Assembly: GCA_900771975.1 (NCBI GenBank)
Contig: CAAGPV010000070.1
Span: 49,225-113,224 of the forward strand
Origin: an uncultured Prevotella sp.
GTDB lineage: Bacteria > Bacteroidota > Bacteroidia > Bacteroidales > Bacteroidaceae
Reading direction: 5' to 3'
DNA length: 64,000 nucleotides
The notes beneath the pieces were generated by a model. It was not told the origin of the DNA. It saw nothing but the letters and a program-made list of their open reading frames with translations, and did not search any database. Both the position numbers and the translations under genes were made by a program. The stretch's first letter is position 1; each line of letters starts with the position of its first letter. Positions 54,468-64,000 of this stretch are shown one piece after another.

Positions 54468-55439
54468 ATGGGAAAAGAAATAAAAACATCCAGACTGGCG
54501 GTAGGGGCGGTGCTCGCTCTTGTCGTTGCGGTGTTGTTAGGTTTGTATTTTGCAAGCAACTATATGTTAAATTATTCGATTGGTTATGCAGAGGCAGAAC
54601 GCAACTCAGCAGACTACTGGCGTGGCAGGATGAAAAGGGAGTGTCCGTGGACTGTGGGGTGGATAGATTCGGTGTATCAGCACCGTTGCGTCAAAGACAC
54701 TTTCGTCATTATGCCTTCTGGTTACAGAGCCCATGCCATTTATCTGTTTGCTCCCAAGCCTACACCAAACACCGCTGTAGTGGTGCATGGCTACAAGGTG
54801 AGGGCTGAGGGAATGCTGCACATCGCCTATATGTACAATCACGACCTGGGATATAACGTGCTCTTGCCCGACCTCTATGGCCATGGCAGAAGTCAGGGTA
54901 ACCATATTCAGATGGGGTGGGACGACCGTTGGGACGTCATGCGCTGGGCGGAAGTGGCCAACGCATTGTTCCGGCCTTCACGAGCTGCATCAACACGTAT
55001 GGTGGTGCATGGCATTTCCATGGGCGCAGCCACCACAATGGCAGTATCGGGAGAGCCCACTTCGTCTTACATAAAGTGCTTTGTGGAAGACTGTGGCTAC
55101 TCAGGTGTTTGGGAAGAGTTTGCCGCTCAACTCAAGGAACAGTTCGGCTTGCCGTCCTTTCCGTTGATGCACACCACCTCATGGCTTTGCCACCATCGTT
55201 ACGGGTGGTCGTTTGCAGAAGCCCGACAGATAGCTCAGGTCAGGAAAAGCACCAAGCCCATGCTCTTCATCCATGGCGACAAAGACAACTTTGTGCCGTT
55301 TTCCATGTTGCGCCCCCTTTATGATGCAAAGACAAAAGGGCGCAAGGCGATGTACGTGGCCAAGGGTTCCGTTCATGCCATGGCTTACCGCGACCATCAT
55401 AGGGAGTACACTTTGCGGGTGAAAGCGTTTCTCGAGTGA
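54468..55439 (+). CDS. Membrane-anchored alpha/beta hydrolase
   Basis: The 323-residue protein has an N-terminal membrane helix (about 10-33), then an alpha/beta hydrolase domain: VVVHGYKV (oxyanion), nucleophile GISMG (Ser about 183), DKDNFVP (Asp) and SVHAMA (His). The family is related to serine aminopeptidase/BAAT-like hydrolases (YfhR-type). Substrate unknown. The stop lies 23 bp from the convergent regulator gene. Confidence 0.85.
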   Translation: MGKEIKTSRLAVGAVLALVVAVLLGLYFASNYMLNYSIGYAEAERNSADYWRGRMKRECPWTVGWIDSVYQHRCVKDTFVIMPSGYRAHAIYLFAPKPTPNTAVVVHGYKVRAEGMLHIAYMYNHDLGYNVLLPDLYGHGRSQGNHIQMGWDDRWDVMRWAEVANALFRPSRAASTRMVVHGISMGAATTMAVSGEPTSSYIKCFVEDCGYSGVWEEFAAQLKEQFGLPSFPLMHTTSWLCHHRYGWSFAEARQIAQVRKSTKPMLFIHGDKDNFVPFSMLRPLYDAKTKGRKAMYVAKGSVHAMAYRDHHREYTLRVKAFLE

Positions 55440-55462
55440 GTGCCGTTGCAGCAATTTAGCGG

Positions 55463-57112
55463 TCAGTTAGGCTGAATGTTGCCCCCGTCAGCTATTTGTG
55501 CTTTCTTTCCTTCCTTTGCCAATTTCTGGTATTGCGAAGGCGTCATGCCGTTGATTTTGCGGAAAGCGTTGACGAAACTCGTGGCTGTCTTGTAGCCCAG
55601 TTGCTCGTAGATGGCCTGAATGGTCATGTTGCCGTAGGTCTCTTCATCGGCAAGACGCCGGCAGGCCTCGCGTATGCGGTATTCATTGAGATAGGTCTTG
55701 AAGTTCTTTCCGTAGGTTTCGTTGATTACCATCGACACATACTTCGTGTTAGATTCCACCATTTTTGCCAGCATGGCGAGACTGAAATCGTCTCGGCTTA
55801 TCACGTTCACGTCTTCGAGCACACTGTTCACCTTTTCGAGCAATCGTGTAGACTGCTCATCGCTCAGCCCACTATTGCCAGCCGCATCGCCGTGGTTATC
55901 TCCTTCGGCTTCCGGTTCCTTCGTGGTGACATCTGTGGCAGTGATTGCTTTTTCGGGCTTCTTTTCCGAGTGTTTTTGCGACTCCTGTTCCACCGCTTCA
56001 AGGTATCGCTTGCGCAGTTGTTGTGCGTTGTCGTTTTGCCTCATTAGGTCTTCGCTCTTGTTCACAAGCAGTTTTTGCGATTCAAGCAAATGGCGTGTGC
56101 GTCGGTGAAGTTTGAAATAGAGCACAATGACAGTGATGGAAAAGATTACGAATATGCAGATGGACACGGTGAGCCAATAGTTGCGCTGCGTTAGTCCGCC
56201 TATGATGGCATTGTTCTGCCGGTTTTCATAGTCAAAAAGTCCGTTGAGTGCGGCATTCATCCGTTGATGGCCAAACACCGAATCGTTGAGTTCCAGATAT
56301 CGTTTCTTGTATTCGTCAGCTTTCACTGAGTCTCCCCTCTGTCGGTAAACGACGTAGAGGTCTTGGCAGATTGATATCTCAGCCGAGTGGTCGTGGCCCT
56401 TTTGGGCAATGTCATAGCTCTTTTTGTATTCGTCAATGGCTTGCGAAAACTTCTTTTGCTTGAAGAGAATAGACCCCATTTCCTGATGTGAAAGCGTTTC
56501 GTAGCGAAAGCCCAAGTTCTCGTCTTTCACCAGTTGCAGTGCCTGCTGCTGATAGAATAGGGCTGGGCCGTAGCTTCCTTCAGTCTTGGCGATGAGGCTC
56601 TTGTTGGCCAAGGCATAGTAGTGGGTGAGTGGGGTGTTGCGGTAGGGCAATTCCATCTGCACCTTATACCAGCGGCGTGCCTCCGCTGGGTCTCCCCTCA
56701 GACAACTAACTTGTGTGAGGTTTATTGCCAGTTTGAGTTCTATATCGGTGTTATGGTCCTCCTTGGCCATCTTGTAAACTTTCTTGAAATAATAGTCTGC
56801 ACGGGTGTAGTCGCTCATATAGGCATAGACGTTGCCGATGTTGCCAAGGCTTGCAAGTTGTGTTGGCCTGTCTTTGTCGGCCTGTGCGGCCTCCAAAGCC
56901 TGGGTGTAGAGCTTCAGGGCTTCCGAAAACTGTTCGTTAGAGAAATACTTGTCTGCCTTTGCTTTCAGTTTCAAGCCATCACCCAATTCCCTTTCCAACG
57001 CCCATGCATTGCCGGGAAGAATAATCATCAATAGCGGCAACAAGCACCGAAAAAGCCATTTTAAGTGAGAAGTATACCTATTATTATATATTGAGCCCCA
57101 AAAATCAGGCAT
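55463..57112 (-). CDS. Membrane-bound TPR-AraC transcriptional regulator
   Basis: The 549-residue protein has a signal-anchor-like start (about 18-37), tetratricopeptide repeats (about 40-275), a membrane helix (312-334), a long coiled-coil (335-385) and an AraC-type HTH (about 440-535, ending in a block MTIQAIYEQLGYKTATSFVNAF and MTPSQYQ). The TPR part should be periplasmic and the HTH cytoplasmic. The start MPDFWGS at 57112 is favoured because a consensus -7 element at 57153-57160 makes earlier in-frame starts (to 57475) unlikely. It is divergent from the giant secreted-protein gene, which it may control (inference). Confidence 0.85.
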   Translation of the reverse strand: MPDFWGSIYNNRYTSHLKWLFRCLLPLLMIILPGNAWALERELGDGLKLKAKADKYFSNEQFSEALKLYTQALEAAQADKDRPTQLASLGNIGNVYAYMSDYTRADYYFKKVYKMAKEDHNTDIELKLAINLTQVSCLRGDPAEARRWYKVQMELPYRNTPLTHYYALANKSLIAKTEGSYGPALFYQQQALQLVKDENLGFRYETLSHQEMGSILFKQKKFSQAIDEYKKSYDIAQKGHDHSAEISICQDLYVVYRQRGDSVKADEYKKRYLELNDSVFGHQRMNAALNGLFDYENRQNNAIIGGLTQRNYWLTVSICIFVIFSITVIVLYFKLHRRTRHLLESQKLLVNKSEDLMRQNDNAQQLRKRYLEAVEQESQKHSEKKPEKAITATDVTTKEPEAEGDNHGDAAGNSGLSDEQSTRLLEKVNSVLEDVNVISRDDFSLAMLAKMVESNTKYVSMVINETYGKNFKTYLNEYRIREACRRLADEETYGNMTIQAIYEQLGYKTATSFVNAFRKINGMTPSQYQKLAKEGKKAQIADGGNIQPN

Positions 57113-57152
57113 ATTGTTATTATACAGATGAAGTTGTAAGCCAAACATACTG

Positions 57153-57160
57153 CAAAGGTA
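57153..57160 (-). promoter_or_regulatory. -7 element of the TPR-AraC regulator gene
   Basis: TACCTTTG on the minus strand, 40 bp above the ATG; it decides the start codon. The -33 is poor. Confidence 0.5.
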
Positions 57161-57253
57161 CAGTTTTCTTGTCAGATAGCCATCTTTTTCTCCATTTTCT
57201 TGAAAATATAGAAAAAGCGTTTGTATAAAGTGCTCATTCATTATAGTTTCGTT

Positions 57254-57261
57254 TAATTTTG
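57254..57261 (+). promoter_or_regulatory. -7 element of the giant secreted-protein gene
   Basis: TAATTTTG, 50 bp before the ATG, with no TTTG at 19-21 bp; an activator may be needed. Confidence 0.5.
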
Positions 57262-57311
57262 CAGCGTTAAGTTCACAATTTATAACAACAAAAACACAAA
57301 ATTTAAAGCTT

Positions 57312-60300
57312 ATGAGAAGAATTGTCCATTTCTTAGCTTTGGTTTTCTTGCTCTTGGGAGCCATACCTCTCACGCTTTCTGCCCAGGACGGGCTGGAACT
57401 GCAAAAGAGGCAGTTGGCATCTCCCCACCAGCCGATAGCCAAGGCATCTCCATTGAAGGGCGAAGCGAAGAACATCCCCTACAATGAGAATTTCAACGAC
57501 ACAGTCTCGTGGAAAGACTGGTCGCAAATCGACAACCAGACGTGGCTATCTGCCAACGATCAGGATGTTTGGGAACGCTACCAATGGGGTGGCCCTGACT
57601 ATAAGGGCTCAGCAATAGTCTATCAGAAACATGGTGTGGGCCTAAACACATGGCTCATCTCTCCGGCTCTTAACCTTAAGGCCGGCATGACCTACCGCAT
57701 TTCCTTCTGGTTTCAGTGCTGGTTTGCTCCCACCCACCATGTCTATCTTCTCACTTCGCCCACCGACACCGTGTCGGGGCGCATCAAGGTGCTTGACATC
57801 ATTAAGGATGCATCCACAACCGACAACTTCAGTGGCGACGTGGAGATACCTGCCGACGGTGTCTACTACCTCGCTTTCCATGACGATACGCCTCATCGCC
57901 ATAACGATACTGCCTTGCGCTATTCGGCCGAATTGGACAATATCAAGGTTGAGGCTGTGAGCAACAACGCTCTGCCCGCCGCTCCAACAGGCTTGACGCA
58001 GGTTCCGGGCGAAAATGGAGCGGCTTCCATGTCGCTCAAATGGAAGAACCCTACGCTCAGCAAGAAGGGTGAACAACTCGACTTCCTCAACTATGTAAAG
58101 ATTTTCAAAGACGGAAAAGACTCCGTTGTTCTTACAGACGGTGTATTGCCAGGCAGCCAAATGGAGTGGACCGACCCCAACCCTACTGCCGGAAAGCATA
58201 CTTACAGTGTGCTCGTGGGCAACTCTTCCGGTGACGGCGATGCTGCCGTTGTGAATACATTCATCGGTATCGACAAGCCGGGAGCCCCAGAAAACCTCTC
58301 GGTCGACTATGATGCAGACGCTGAAGTGGCCACCATCGACTGGGACAAGCCACACTTTGGTATGAAAGGCGGATGGTTTGATGCCACAGGCATCACCTAT
58401 CGTGTAGTTCGTCAGCCGGGCAGCAAAGTCTTGGCAAACAATCTCACAACCAATCAGTTTGAAGATGACGACCTCGATGGCTATGGCAACTACTACTATG
58501 AAGTGACCACCCGCACTAACGCAGGTCTCGGTGGCACTGCAACCTCCAGCAGCTTTATTGCTGGAAACACGGCTTCTTTGCCTGTTGTTCAGAATTGGGA
58601 AGACAGTACGACCTATGCCACATGGCAGGTTGTCGACAACAATGCCGACGGCAGTACGCTTACCATAGACCATGGCAACGGCTACAACAGTGCGTCGGCC
58701 ATAGGTTGGCACTACTATAGCCAGAATGTTGACAAGGATAAGGATGAGTCGCTCTATGCACCTCCCGTTGAACTCGTTGCTGGAAAGAAGTATAAAGTTT
58801 CATGTGTTGTCTGCAACAACTATAGTTCTTCTTTCTCCCTCGACATCACCTACGGCACTGCCGCCAATCAGGCAGCCCAGACCAATACCATCAAGAGCTA
58901 CTACTCGGTAACCTCCGGAGGCGAATATGCCCAGTTGGCAGACACCTTCCAGGTGAGCAACTCTGGTCGCTACTATCTTTCATGGTGGCTTCACGACACT
59001 CCAGCAAATTATGTTTACTTCGACGACTTCCGCATTGAGGAACTGCTTGACAACAACCTCGAGGCGACAAGCGTGCGCAATCTCAACAACTATCCTTCTG
59101 CCGGCGACAAGATAAGCACCGGCGTGGTCTATACCAACCGTGGTTCAAAGAGCGCAAAATCGTTCAGTGTGCAGCTGCTCGACAACGACAACAACGTGCT
59201 TGGAACGACTAAAGTCAATCGTACGCTCGCTGCCGGAGCCACCGGCACAGCCAATATCACATGGACTGTGCCCGATGTGGAGGGCTCGTTTGCCGTTCGC
59301 GGTAAGGTGATTATGGCAGGCGACGAATGTGAAAGCGACAATGAGACAGCGCCCGCATATCTTAATGTACAAGGCAACGACCTACGCGCCGTCACCATCG
59401 GCACCGCTTCTGACGTTTCAAACGCAGTTCCTTTCAAGTATTACGGTCGCATTGTCAGCGAGAGCATCTATCGCTCAGAAGACTTCCAGGGCATGGCTGG
59501 CAATATCGACTCACTGTCCTTCGCCGTACGTATGGGCATGGAGCGTGACTACCTCAACGTTCCTTTCAAGATTTATGTTGCCAATACCGACCAGAACGAC
59601 CTCAATACAGGGTGGATTCAGTACAAGTCGATGACTAAAGTCTTTGATGGCAACATCGATTTGAAGACTGGAACCTACGACCTAACTATACCTTTCAGCC
59701 AACCGTTCTGCTACACTGGCGGCAATCTTGCCGTGCTCGTGGTAGGGCCAGAGGATGGTCAGCTCTTCTTGCAGCAGGGTTCCGGCATGGGAACTTACGT
59801 CACCGACTATGGTATGGGGGCTTCCCGTACATGGATTCAAGCAGGATTGGGCGATCCCGATTTGGACAATCTCGACAATTCAAGAGGCAACTTCTATAGC
59901 TATGTGCCTAATGCCATCTTCTTCTTCAATCCGTCCAACTGTGGTTCCATCTCAGGTACCGTTACCGATGGCGACGGAAATCCGTTGAAGGATGTTACGG
60001 TGTCAGGCGGCGAGTATAGCGGATATAAGAACATCAAGGCCGTAACCGATGCCCAGGGCAAATACTTTATCAAGTACTTCCCTTCTCAGACGTATAGCAC
60101 ACAGATGGCTGCTAAAGCCAAGGGCTACCGCGATTACAACAATTATGCAACCATCTCAGCAGGTCAGACCAACACGCTCGACATCACCATGCAGAAGTGT
60201 GCCGTGGTAAGACTGTCTGGAAAGGTGACCAGCGCCACCGACAATGCCACCCCAGTGGCAGGTGCAACGATAGCTATCTCGGGTGACAACGAGCTCACTA

Positions 60301-63300
60301 CCACCACCGATGCTGAGGGCAACTACTCTATCAGTGGCGTTTATGCCCAAAAGGGATACACCATCAAGGTAACAGCCCCTGGCTATGAGGTGTTCGACTA
60401 CTACGGAGGTTACTCCCTGTCTTTCTACACTTCAGACGACAGTACTTCCACATACAATGTAAACCTGACCCCGACAACCGCTTCGCCTTATAGTGTAAAG
60501 GCTGTTGACGCAGACGACAAGGCGGTCATCACATGGCAGAAACCTATCGAAAACATCACGCTCACAAAGAACTCTGACGACATTGTGGGTCAGTTTGGTG
60601 GTGCTTACAACCTGGCCATCGGTCAAAGGTTTACTCCTGCAGAACTGAAAACACTCGGTGTGGACAGTCTCTATTATCTCAAGGCTGTGAAACTCGTTCC
60701 TATGGCTTCGTCCACCTTCCATCTGTCTATATGGCAAGGCGAAGAGGGCAACGAAGAGAAAGTGTACGACCAAAGCTTCACGCCCGAAAAGTATGGAGCA
60801 TGGATCACTGTTAATCTCTCTGAACCGTTTAAGGTAGACCCAACCAAGAGCCTTATTGTGGGTTACACAGTAACCTCCAATGTAGGTGCTTATCCTATCG
60901 GATTTGATGCAGGCCCCGTTGTTGACGGTGGCGACTGCCTCTTCGACCCGACAATGAACAAGTGGTCTACAGCAAGCGAACAACTCTCATCGATGAACTA
61001 CAACTGGGCCATCAAGGCCGTGCTTGGCAACGACAACAACTCTGCTGAGGTAGCTTGGGCTACAGACACACAGAACAAGGCTAAGGCCACCAATCTATGC
61101 AACACCATCCCCGTTGACTCGGTGGCAGGTCGTTTGCTGGCCGTTGCTCCTGAAGCTAAGGCAGCCCACTATGCATCAAAAATGCTTGAGAGCTCCGTTC
61201 GTCCGTTGGCTCCTGCCAAAGTGGAACCATTGAACACCATAAAAGGCTACAACGTCTATCGTCTTGAGCCAGGTCAGGAAACGAGCAGTTGGTATTGGCA
61301 GAAGCTTAATAGCGAGCCCGTGACCACTCTCAGCTATACCGACACCACCTGGACTTCGCTCGACAACAAGCCTTACCGTTATGCCGTGCGTTCCTTCTAC
61401 GGCAATCCAAATTCATGGGGTGATGGTGTTCTTAGCGATGCCACCTTCTCAGACGGTGTAGACAAGGGCCGTTATGCCACACTCACCGTCACGGTAAATG
61501 CCGACAACGGCGATGCCGAGGGTGCCAGCGTGCGTCTTGCAGGCGATAACAAGGTGCTCAAGGCCACTGTTTCAGGCGGAAAAGTCACGTTCAGCAACGT
61601 GCGTTTCACCGACTACAAGCTCTCTGTGCTGAAACCCCTCTACGACTATTACGCAAAGGACATCACCGTTTCTGACAAAGAAGCTACCGATGTGGTGAAC
61701 CTTACCTTCCACTCAAAGGCACCTGAGCAGCTCTCTTCAACCGATTACATCAGCGAGGCTCGCCTCAGCTGGGTAGCTCCTTCTGCAGCCACTACGGCTT
61801 ATCTCACCGTGTCGAAGGACTCTATGAGCAACGCTTATGCCTTCCAGACAGGTACGGAGTATATCTGCGGACAGAAGATTACGCCCGATCTAATGGAAGC
61901 TTACACCAATAATGACTTCTATATCGACCGTATCGAGTTCTATGCCAATACTGCCACAACCTATTCGCCACTCCTCTGGCGAGGCCCAGACGCAGACCAG
62001 ACAGTGCAGGTGTTCCGCAAAGACTACACCGTGTCTGAGGACGACATAGACAAGTGGGTGGGTGTTACACTCGACAAGCCTATAAAACTCGACCCAACAA
62101 AGACCTACTATGTGGGTTATGCCGTCACATGCCAGGCCGGACAATACCCGATGCCTATCGACAACAGCGGTTACGACTCGTGGAACGGTTGCTATATGTA
62201 TGGTTGGGACCAGATGAACAACAAGTACGGTTGGTACCATGTGGCCAACTACGGCAACTGGATGGTACGTGCACACATCACCGATACGCCAGATGCAGCA
62301 AAGGCAACGGTAGACAATGTGGCTTACAACCTCTACCGCATGAAGGCAGACGACGTTGCCAACACTGCTGCTTGGACAAAGGTCAATGCCTCTCCGCTGT
62401 CATCAACCGACTATGCTGATGCTACGTGGAAGGATCTTGCCGACAACACAAGCTACCGCTATGCCGTTAAGAGCGTCTTCTTCGACAATACGGAGTCGGC
62501 TGCTACCCTTGGCAAGGTTATGGATAAGGGCTCTGTAGCTCTGTTCACCGCCAATGTACAGACCAACAACAACCTTTCTGCTGCTGGTGCAGTGATACGT
62601 CTACATTCTGGTTCGCTCAGCTATAAAGCCGTTGTAGGCAACAACGGAATTGCAGAAGTGCCAGAGATACTCAAAGGTAACGATTATGAAATTAGTGTAG
62701 CCAAGGAAGGCTACGACACCCTGAACGTTGTGCACAACTTTGCCAATGCCAAGGATACACTCAACTTCCAGCTTGCCGAAATAAAGGCTGTACCAGCTGG
62801 ACTCACCGCTCAGGCTGCTGCCGACAACTCGTCAGTAGAACTCAACTGGCTTGCTCCAGGCTCTTATGTGCCAACTGAAGGATGGGCTTATTGGGACAAC
62901 AACGAGGTGTATGGAGGCTTCGGAACCTCTACTGGAACAGCTTCTGTAGGCCAGCTCTTTACTCCTGCCGACCAGACAGAAAAGGGCATGAAGGATCTCG
63001 ACATCACCAAGGTTTCCTTCTTTACCACCAATCCGAGCAACAACCCTGTGCTCGATGGTGCTCGTTGGAGAGTGAAAATCTGGCGCAAGACCAATGGCGA
63101 CAACTTCGAGGAAGTCTACTCGCAGGATGTTACCGACGCTCAGAAGGATGCATGGAACGAGGTTACACTCACCACTCCTTACCATGTGAGCGGTGAAGAG
63201 ACGCTTCTCGTTGGCTATACCTTCTATGGAACAGGTTCACCATTCGGTGTTGATGCTGGTCCGGTTGTTACCGGTAAGGCCGACTGGGCTAATTTCGGCT

Positions 63301-63989
63301 CTGGTTGGACAACGCTTTCAACTGCTGTAAGCGGCTTCGACTTCAACATTCTTGTACACACTTATCTCGAAAAGGCTGAGTCTGCCACTACAACAGTAGC
63401 TCCAGCTCTTGCTCCTGCCGAGAAGATTGGTGGCAAGGCAGCTATCGCCGGCGGCGTTACTCCGTTGAAGCCCGCCCAGACAGCTAAGGCCGCTGCTTCT
63501 CATCCGCAACTCGCCTACACTTATCCTGTACAGGGCTACCTTGTATACCGTCTTGTAGCAGGTGACGAGAACGACGAAAGCCGTTGGACTGCACTTACGG
63601 CTACACCTGTCACCGCAACAACATTTGTCGATGACACATGGTCGAGCGTTGAGGCTGGCAAGCAGTATCTCTGGGCTGTCAAGGCTACTTATGTAAGCGG
63701 CAACTCAGAACCAGTGTTCACAGATTGGTTCAACAGCAACGGTACTGTGGGCATCAACGGCACCGAGACCGTTAGCTTCGGCGTGAAGAAACTCTCAGAA
63801 GGCATCTTCGAAGTGTCCTCACCTGTGGCTGCCACACTCACCGTCAACACCACAGCCGGTGCAGAAGTACACAGTCAGGAGCTTCAGGCAGGACGTAATG
63901 TAGTGAGACTAAACGCTCCGCGTGGCGTCTACATCTTCAGCGCCAACGCCGAAGGCTTCCACAAAGTACAGAAAGTGGTTACCAAGTAA
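57312..63989 (+). CDS. 2,225-residue multidomain secreted protein (choice-of-anchor, Fn3, carboxypeptidase-regulatory and repeat units)
   Basis: A signal peptide (about 1-24) is followed by a choice-of-anchor-type jelly roll (about 55-215), Fn3-like modules (220-410), a second jelly roll (430-580), a CARDB-like module (590-690), then two carboxypeptidase-regulatory-like modules (SISGTVTDGDGNPLKDVTV at ~880 and VRLSGKVTSATDNATPVAGA at ~970). Three related units follow from ~1,090, 1,500 and 1,870. The last ~75 residues (VKKLSEGIFEVSSPVAATLTV ... GVYIFSANAEG, partly quoted) resemble a T9SS type A tail, so surface export by type IX secretion is likely. No peptidase or glycosidase active site was seen; adhesion or binding is inference. 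Confidence 0.85.
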   Translation: MRRIVHFLALVFLLLGAIPLTLSAQDGLELQKRQLASPHQPIAKASPLKGEAKNIPYNENFNDTVSWKDWSQIDNQTWLSANDQDVWERYQWGGPDYKGSAIVYQKHGVGLNTWLISPALNLKAGMTYRISFWFQCWFAPTHHVYLLTSPTDTVSGRIKVLDIIKDASTTDNFSGDVEIPADGVYYLAFHDDTPHRHNDTALRYSAELDNIKVEAVSNNALPAAPTGLTQVPGENGAASMSLKWKNPTLSKKGEQLDFLNYVKIFKDGKDSVVLTDGVLPGSQMEWTDPNPTAGKHTYSVLVGNSSGDGDAAVVNTFIGIDKPGAPENLSVDYDADAEVATIDWDKPHFGMKGGWFDATGITYRVVRQPGSKVLANNLTTNQFEDDDLDGYGNYYYEVTTRTNAGLGGTATSSSFIAGNTASLPVVQNWEDSTTYATWQVVDNNADGSTLTIDHGNGYNSASAIGWHYYSQNVDKDKDESLYAPPVELVAGKKYKVSCVVCNNYSSSFSLDITYGTAANQAAQTNTIKSYYSVTSGGEYAQLADTFQVSNSGRYYLSWWLHDTPANYVYFDDFRIEELLDNNLEATSVRNLNNYPSAGDKISTGVVYTNRGSKSAKSFSVQLLDNDNNVLGTTKVNRTLAAGATGTANITWTVPDVEGSFAVRGKVIMAGDECESDNETAPAYLNVQGNDLRAVTIGTASDVSNAVPFKYYGRIVSESIYRSEDFQGMAGNIDSLSFAVRMGMERDYLNVPFKIYVANTDQNDLNTGWIQYKSMTKVFDGNIDLKTGTYDLTIPFSQPFCYTGGNLAVLVVGPEDGQLFLQQGSGMGTYVTDYGMGASRTWIQAGLGDPDLDNLDNSRGNFYSYVPNAIFFFNPSNCGSISGTVTDGDGNPLKDVTVSGGEYSGYKNIKAVTDAQGKYFIKYFPSQTYSTQMAAKAKGYRDYNNYATISAGQTNTLDITMQKCAVVRLSGKVTSATDNATPVAGATIAISGDNELTTTTDAEGNYSISGVYAQKGYTIKVTAPGYEVFDYYGGYSLSFYTSDDSTSTYNVNLTPTTASPYSVKAVDADDKAVITWQKPIENITLTKNSDDIVGQFGGAYNLAIGQRFTPAELKTLGVDSLYYLKAVKLVPMASSTFHLSIWQGEEGNEEKVYDQSFTPEKYGAWITVNLSEPFKVDPTKSLIVGYTVTSNVGAYPIGFDAGPVVDGGDCLFDPTMNKWSTASEQLSSMNYNWAIKAVLGNDNNSAEVAWATDTQNKAKATNLCNTIPVDSVAGRLLAVAPEAKAAHYASKMLESSVRPLAPAKVEPLNTIKGYNVYRLEPGQETSSWYWQKLNSEPVTTLSYTDTTWTSLDNKPYRYAVRSFYGNPNSWGDGVLSDATFSDGVDKGRYATLTVTVNADNGDAEGASVRLAGDNKVLKATVSGGKVTFSNVRFTDYKLSVLKPLYDYYAKDITVSDKEATDVVNLTFHSKAPEQLSSTDYISEARLSWVAPSAATTAYLTVSKDSMSNAYAFQTGTEYICGQKITPDLMEAYTNNDFYIDRIEFYANTATTYSPLLWRGPDADQTVQVFRKDYTVSEDDIDKWVGVTLDKPIKLDPTKTYYVGYAVTCQAGQYPMPIDNSGYDSWNGCYMYGWDQMNNKYGWYHVANYGNWMVRAHITDTPDAAKATVDNVAYNLYRMKADDVANTAAWTKVNASPLSSTDYADATWKDLADNTSYRYAVKSVFFDNTESAATLGKVMDKGSVALFTANVQTNNNLSAAGAVIRLHSGSLSYKAVVGNNGIAEVPEILKGNDYEISVAKEGYDTLNVVHNFANAKDTLNFQLAEIKAVPAGLTAQAAADNSSVELNWLAPGSYVPTEGWAYWDNNEVYGGFGTSTGTASVGQLFTPADQTEKGMKDLDITKVSFFTTNPSNNPVLDGARWRVKIWRKTNGDNFEEVYSQDVTDAQKDAWNEVTLTTPYHVSGEETLLVGYTFYGTGSPFGVDAGPVVTGKADWANFGSGWTTLSTAVSGFDFNILVHTYLEKAESATTTVAPALAPAEKIGGKAAIAGGVTPLKPAQTAKAAASHPQLAYTYPVQGYLVYRLVAGDENDESRWTALTATPVTATTFVDDTWSSVEAGKQYLWAVKATYVSGNSEPVFTDWFNSNGTVGINGTETVSFGVKKLSEGIFEVSSPVAATLTVNTTAGAEVHSQELQAGRNVVRLNAPRGVYIFSANAEGFHKVQKVVTK
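60550..63380 (+). repeat. Three diverged ~1.1-1.25 kb repeat units inside the giant gene
   Basis: Corresponding protein blocks begin near 60590 (NLAIGQRFTPAEL), 61840 (GTEYICGQKITPDL) and 62920 (TGTASVGQLFTPAD), each followed by an IW/LW segment and a VGYT- or VGYA-type strand and a D/N-rich GPVV or PMPI stretch. They have diverged well beyond DNA-level identity. Confidence 0.75.
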
Positions 63990-64000
63990 TGTGTATTTTC

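Noticed and set aside
57113..57475. Longer TPR-AraC gene from 57475
   Set aside because: It would run through its own -7 element and into the divergent gene; the residues are low-complexity and non-family.
57642..58712. 356-residue minus-strand open frame in the giant secreted-protein gene
   Set aside because: Shadow of a strongly supported multidomain gene; no independent motif.

Overview
The window looks like a chromosomal segment of a Prevotella-like member of the Bacteroidales (Bacteroidota). The evidence is the promoter type (TTTG, about 20 bp, TAnnTTTG), repeated in front of many genes; type IX secretion cargo and the T9SS protein PorQ; a FeoA-FeoB fusion; a hybrid two-component sensor; a SusD remnant; a SecA longer than 1,100 residues; and the gene order LptC / CBS-domain protein / PpiD. 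No rRNA, tRNA, CRISPR array, insertion sequence or prophage was seen. Species cannot be fixed from the sequence alone.

Layout. 1-3.5 kb: 3' part of a secreted GH105 pectin enzyme plus a 75-residue peptide gene. 3.7-10.6 kb (minus): an iron/haem-type operon (porin, imelysin lipoprotein, di-haem oxidoreductase lipoprotein, cytochrome c assembly protein CcsBA). 10.7-15.5 kb (minus): cysteine desulfidase-like gene, clpS, clpA and aat, i.e. an N-degron operon. 15.6-15.9 kb: a free-standing 39-residue peptide gene with its own promoter and terminator. 16-19.4 kb (minus): feoAB fusion and an SH3-like exported protein. 19.4-24.6 kb (minus): secA, then an Lnb-type (DUF4105) lipoprotein acyltransferase overlapping a small exported cysteine-containing protein. 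24.6-30.3 kb (plus): outer-membrane barrel, lptC, CBS-domain membrane protein and ppiD, an envelope-biogenesis run. 30.4-30.56 kb: a candidate small RNA, then a HAD phosphatase. 31.5-33.6 kb (minus): ptb-buk. 33.6-40.7 kb (minus): uvrA, a patatin, a small sigma-70 factor with a MaoC-type hydratase, cmk and porQ. 40.8-45.2 kb (plus): tonB, prenyl synthase, unknown gene, tatD and an exported unknown. 45.2-49.9 kb (plus): umuDC, an exported TonB-C protein and a GH53 galactanase. 50-51 kb: terC. 51.1-54.4 kb: a hybrid two-component regulator next to a broken susD. 54.4-57.1 kb: a membrane alpha/beta hydrolase and a TPR-TM-AraC regulator. 57.3-64 kb: a 2,225-residue multidomain secreted protein divergent from that regulator.

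How the parts relate. Iron handling appears twice (ferrous uptake by FeoAB; imelysin/di-haem/porin operon with its own haem-attachment protein). Envelope export and assembly recur (SecA, Lnb, LptC, PpiD, PorQ, TonB), and the two large T9SS-type proteins at the window ends are plausible clients. GH105 and GH53 both act on rhamnogalacturonan-I-type pectin, but no intact SusC/SusD pair is present; the only SusD is a truncated remnant beside the orphan sensor.

Most worth following up: the 39-residue peptide locus at 15.7 kb, the promoter-to-terminator small RNA candidate at 30.45 kb, the structured spacers of the imelysin operon, the cyuA-clpSA-aat linkage, and the small proteins coupled to larger export genes.
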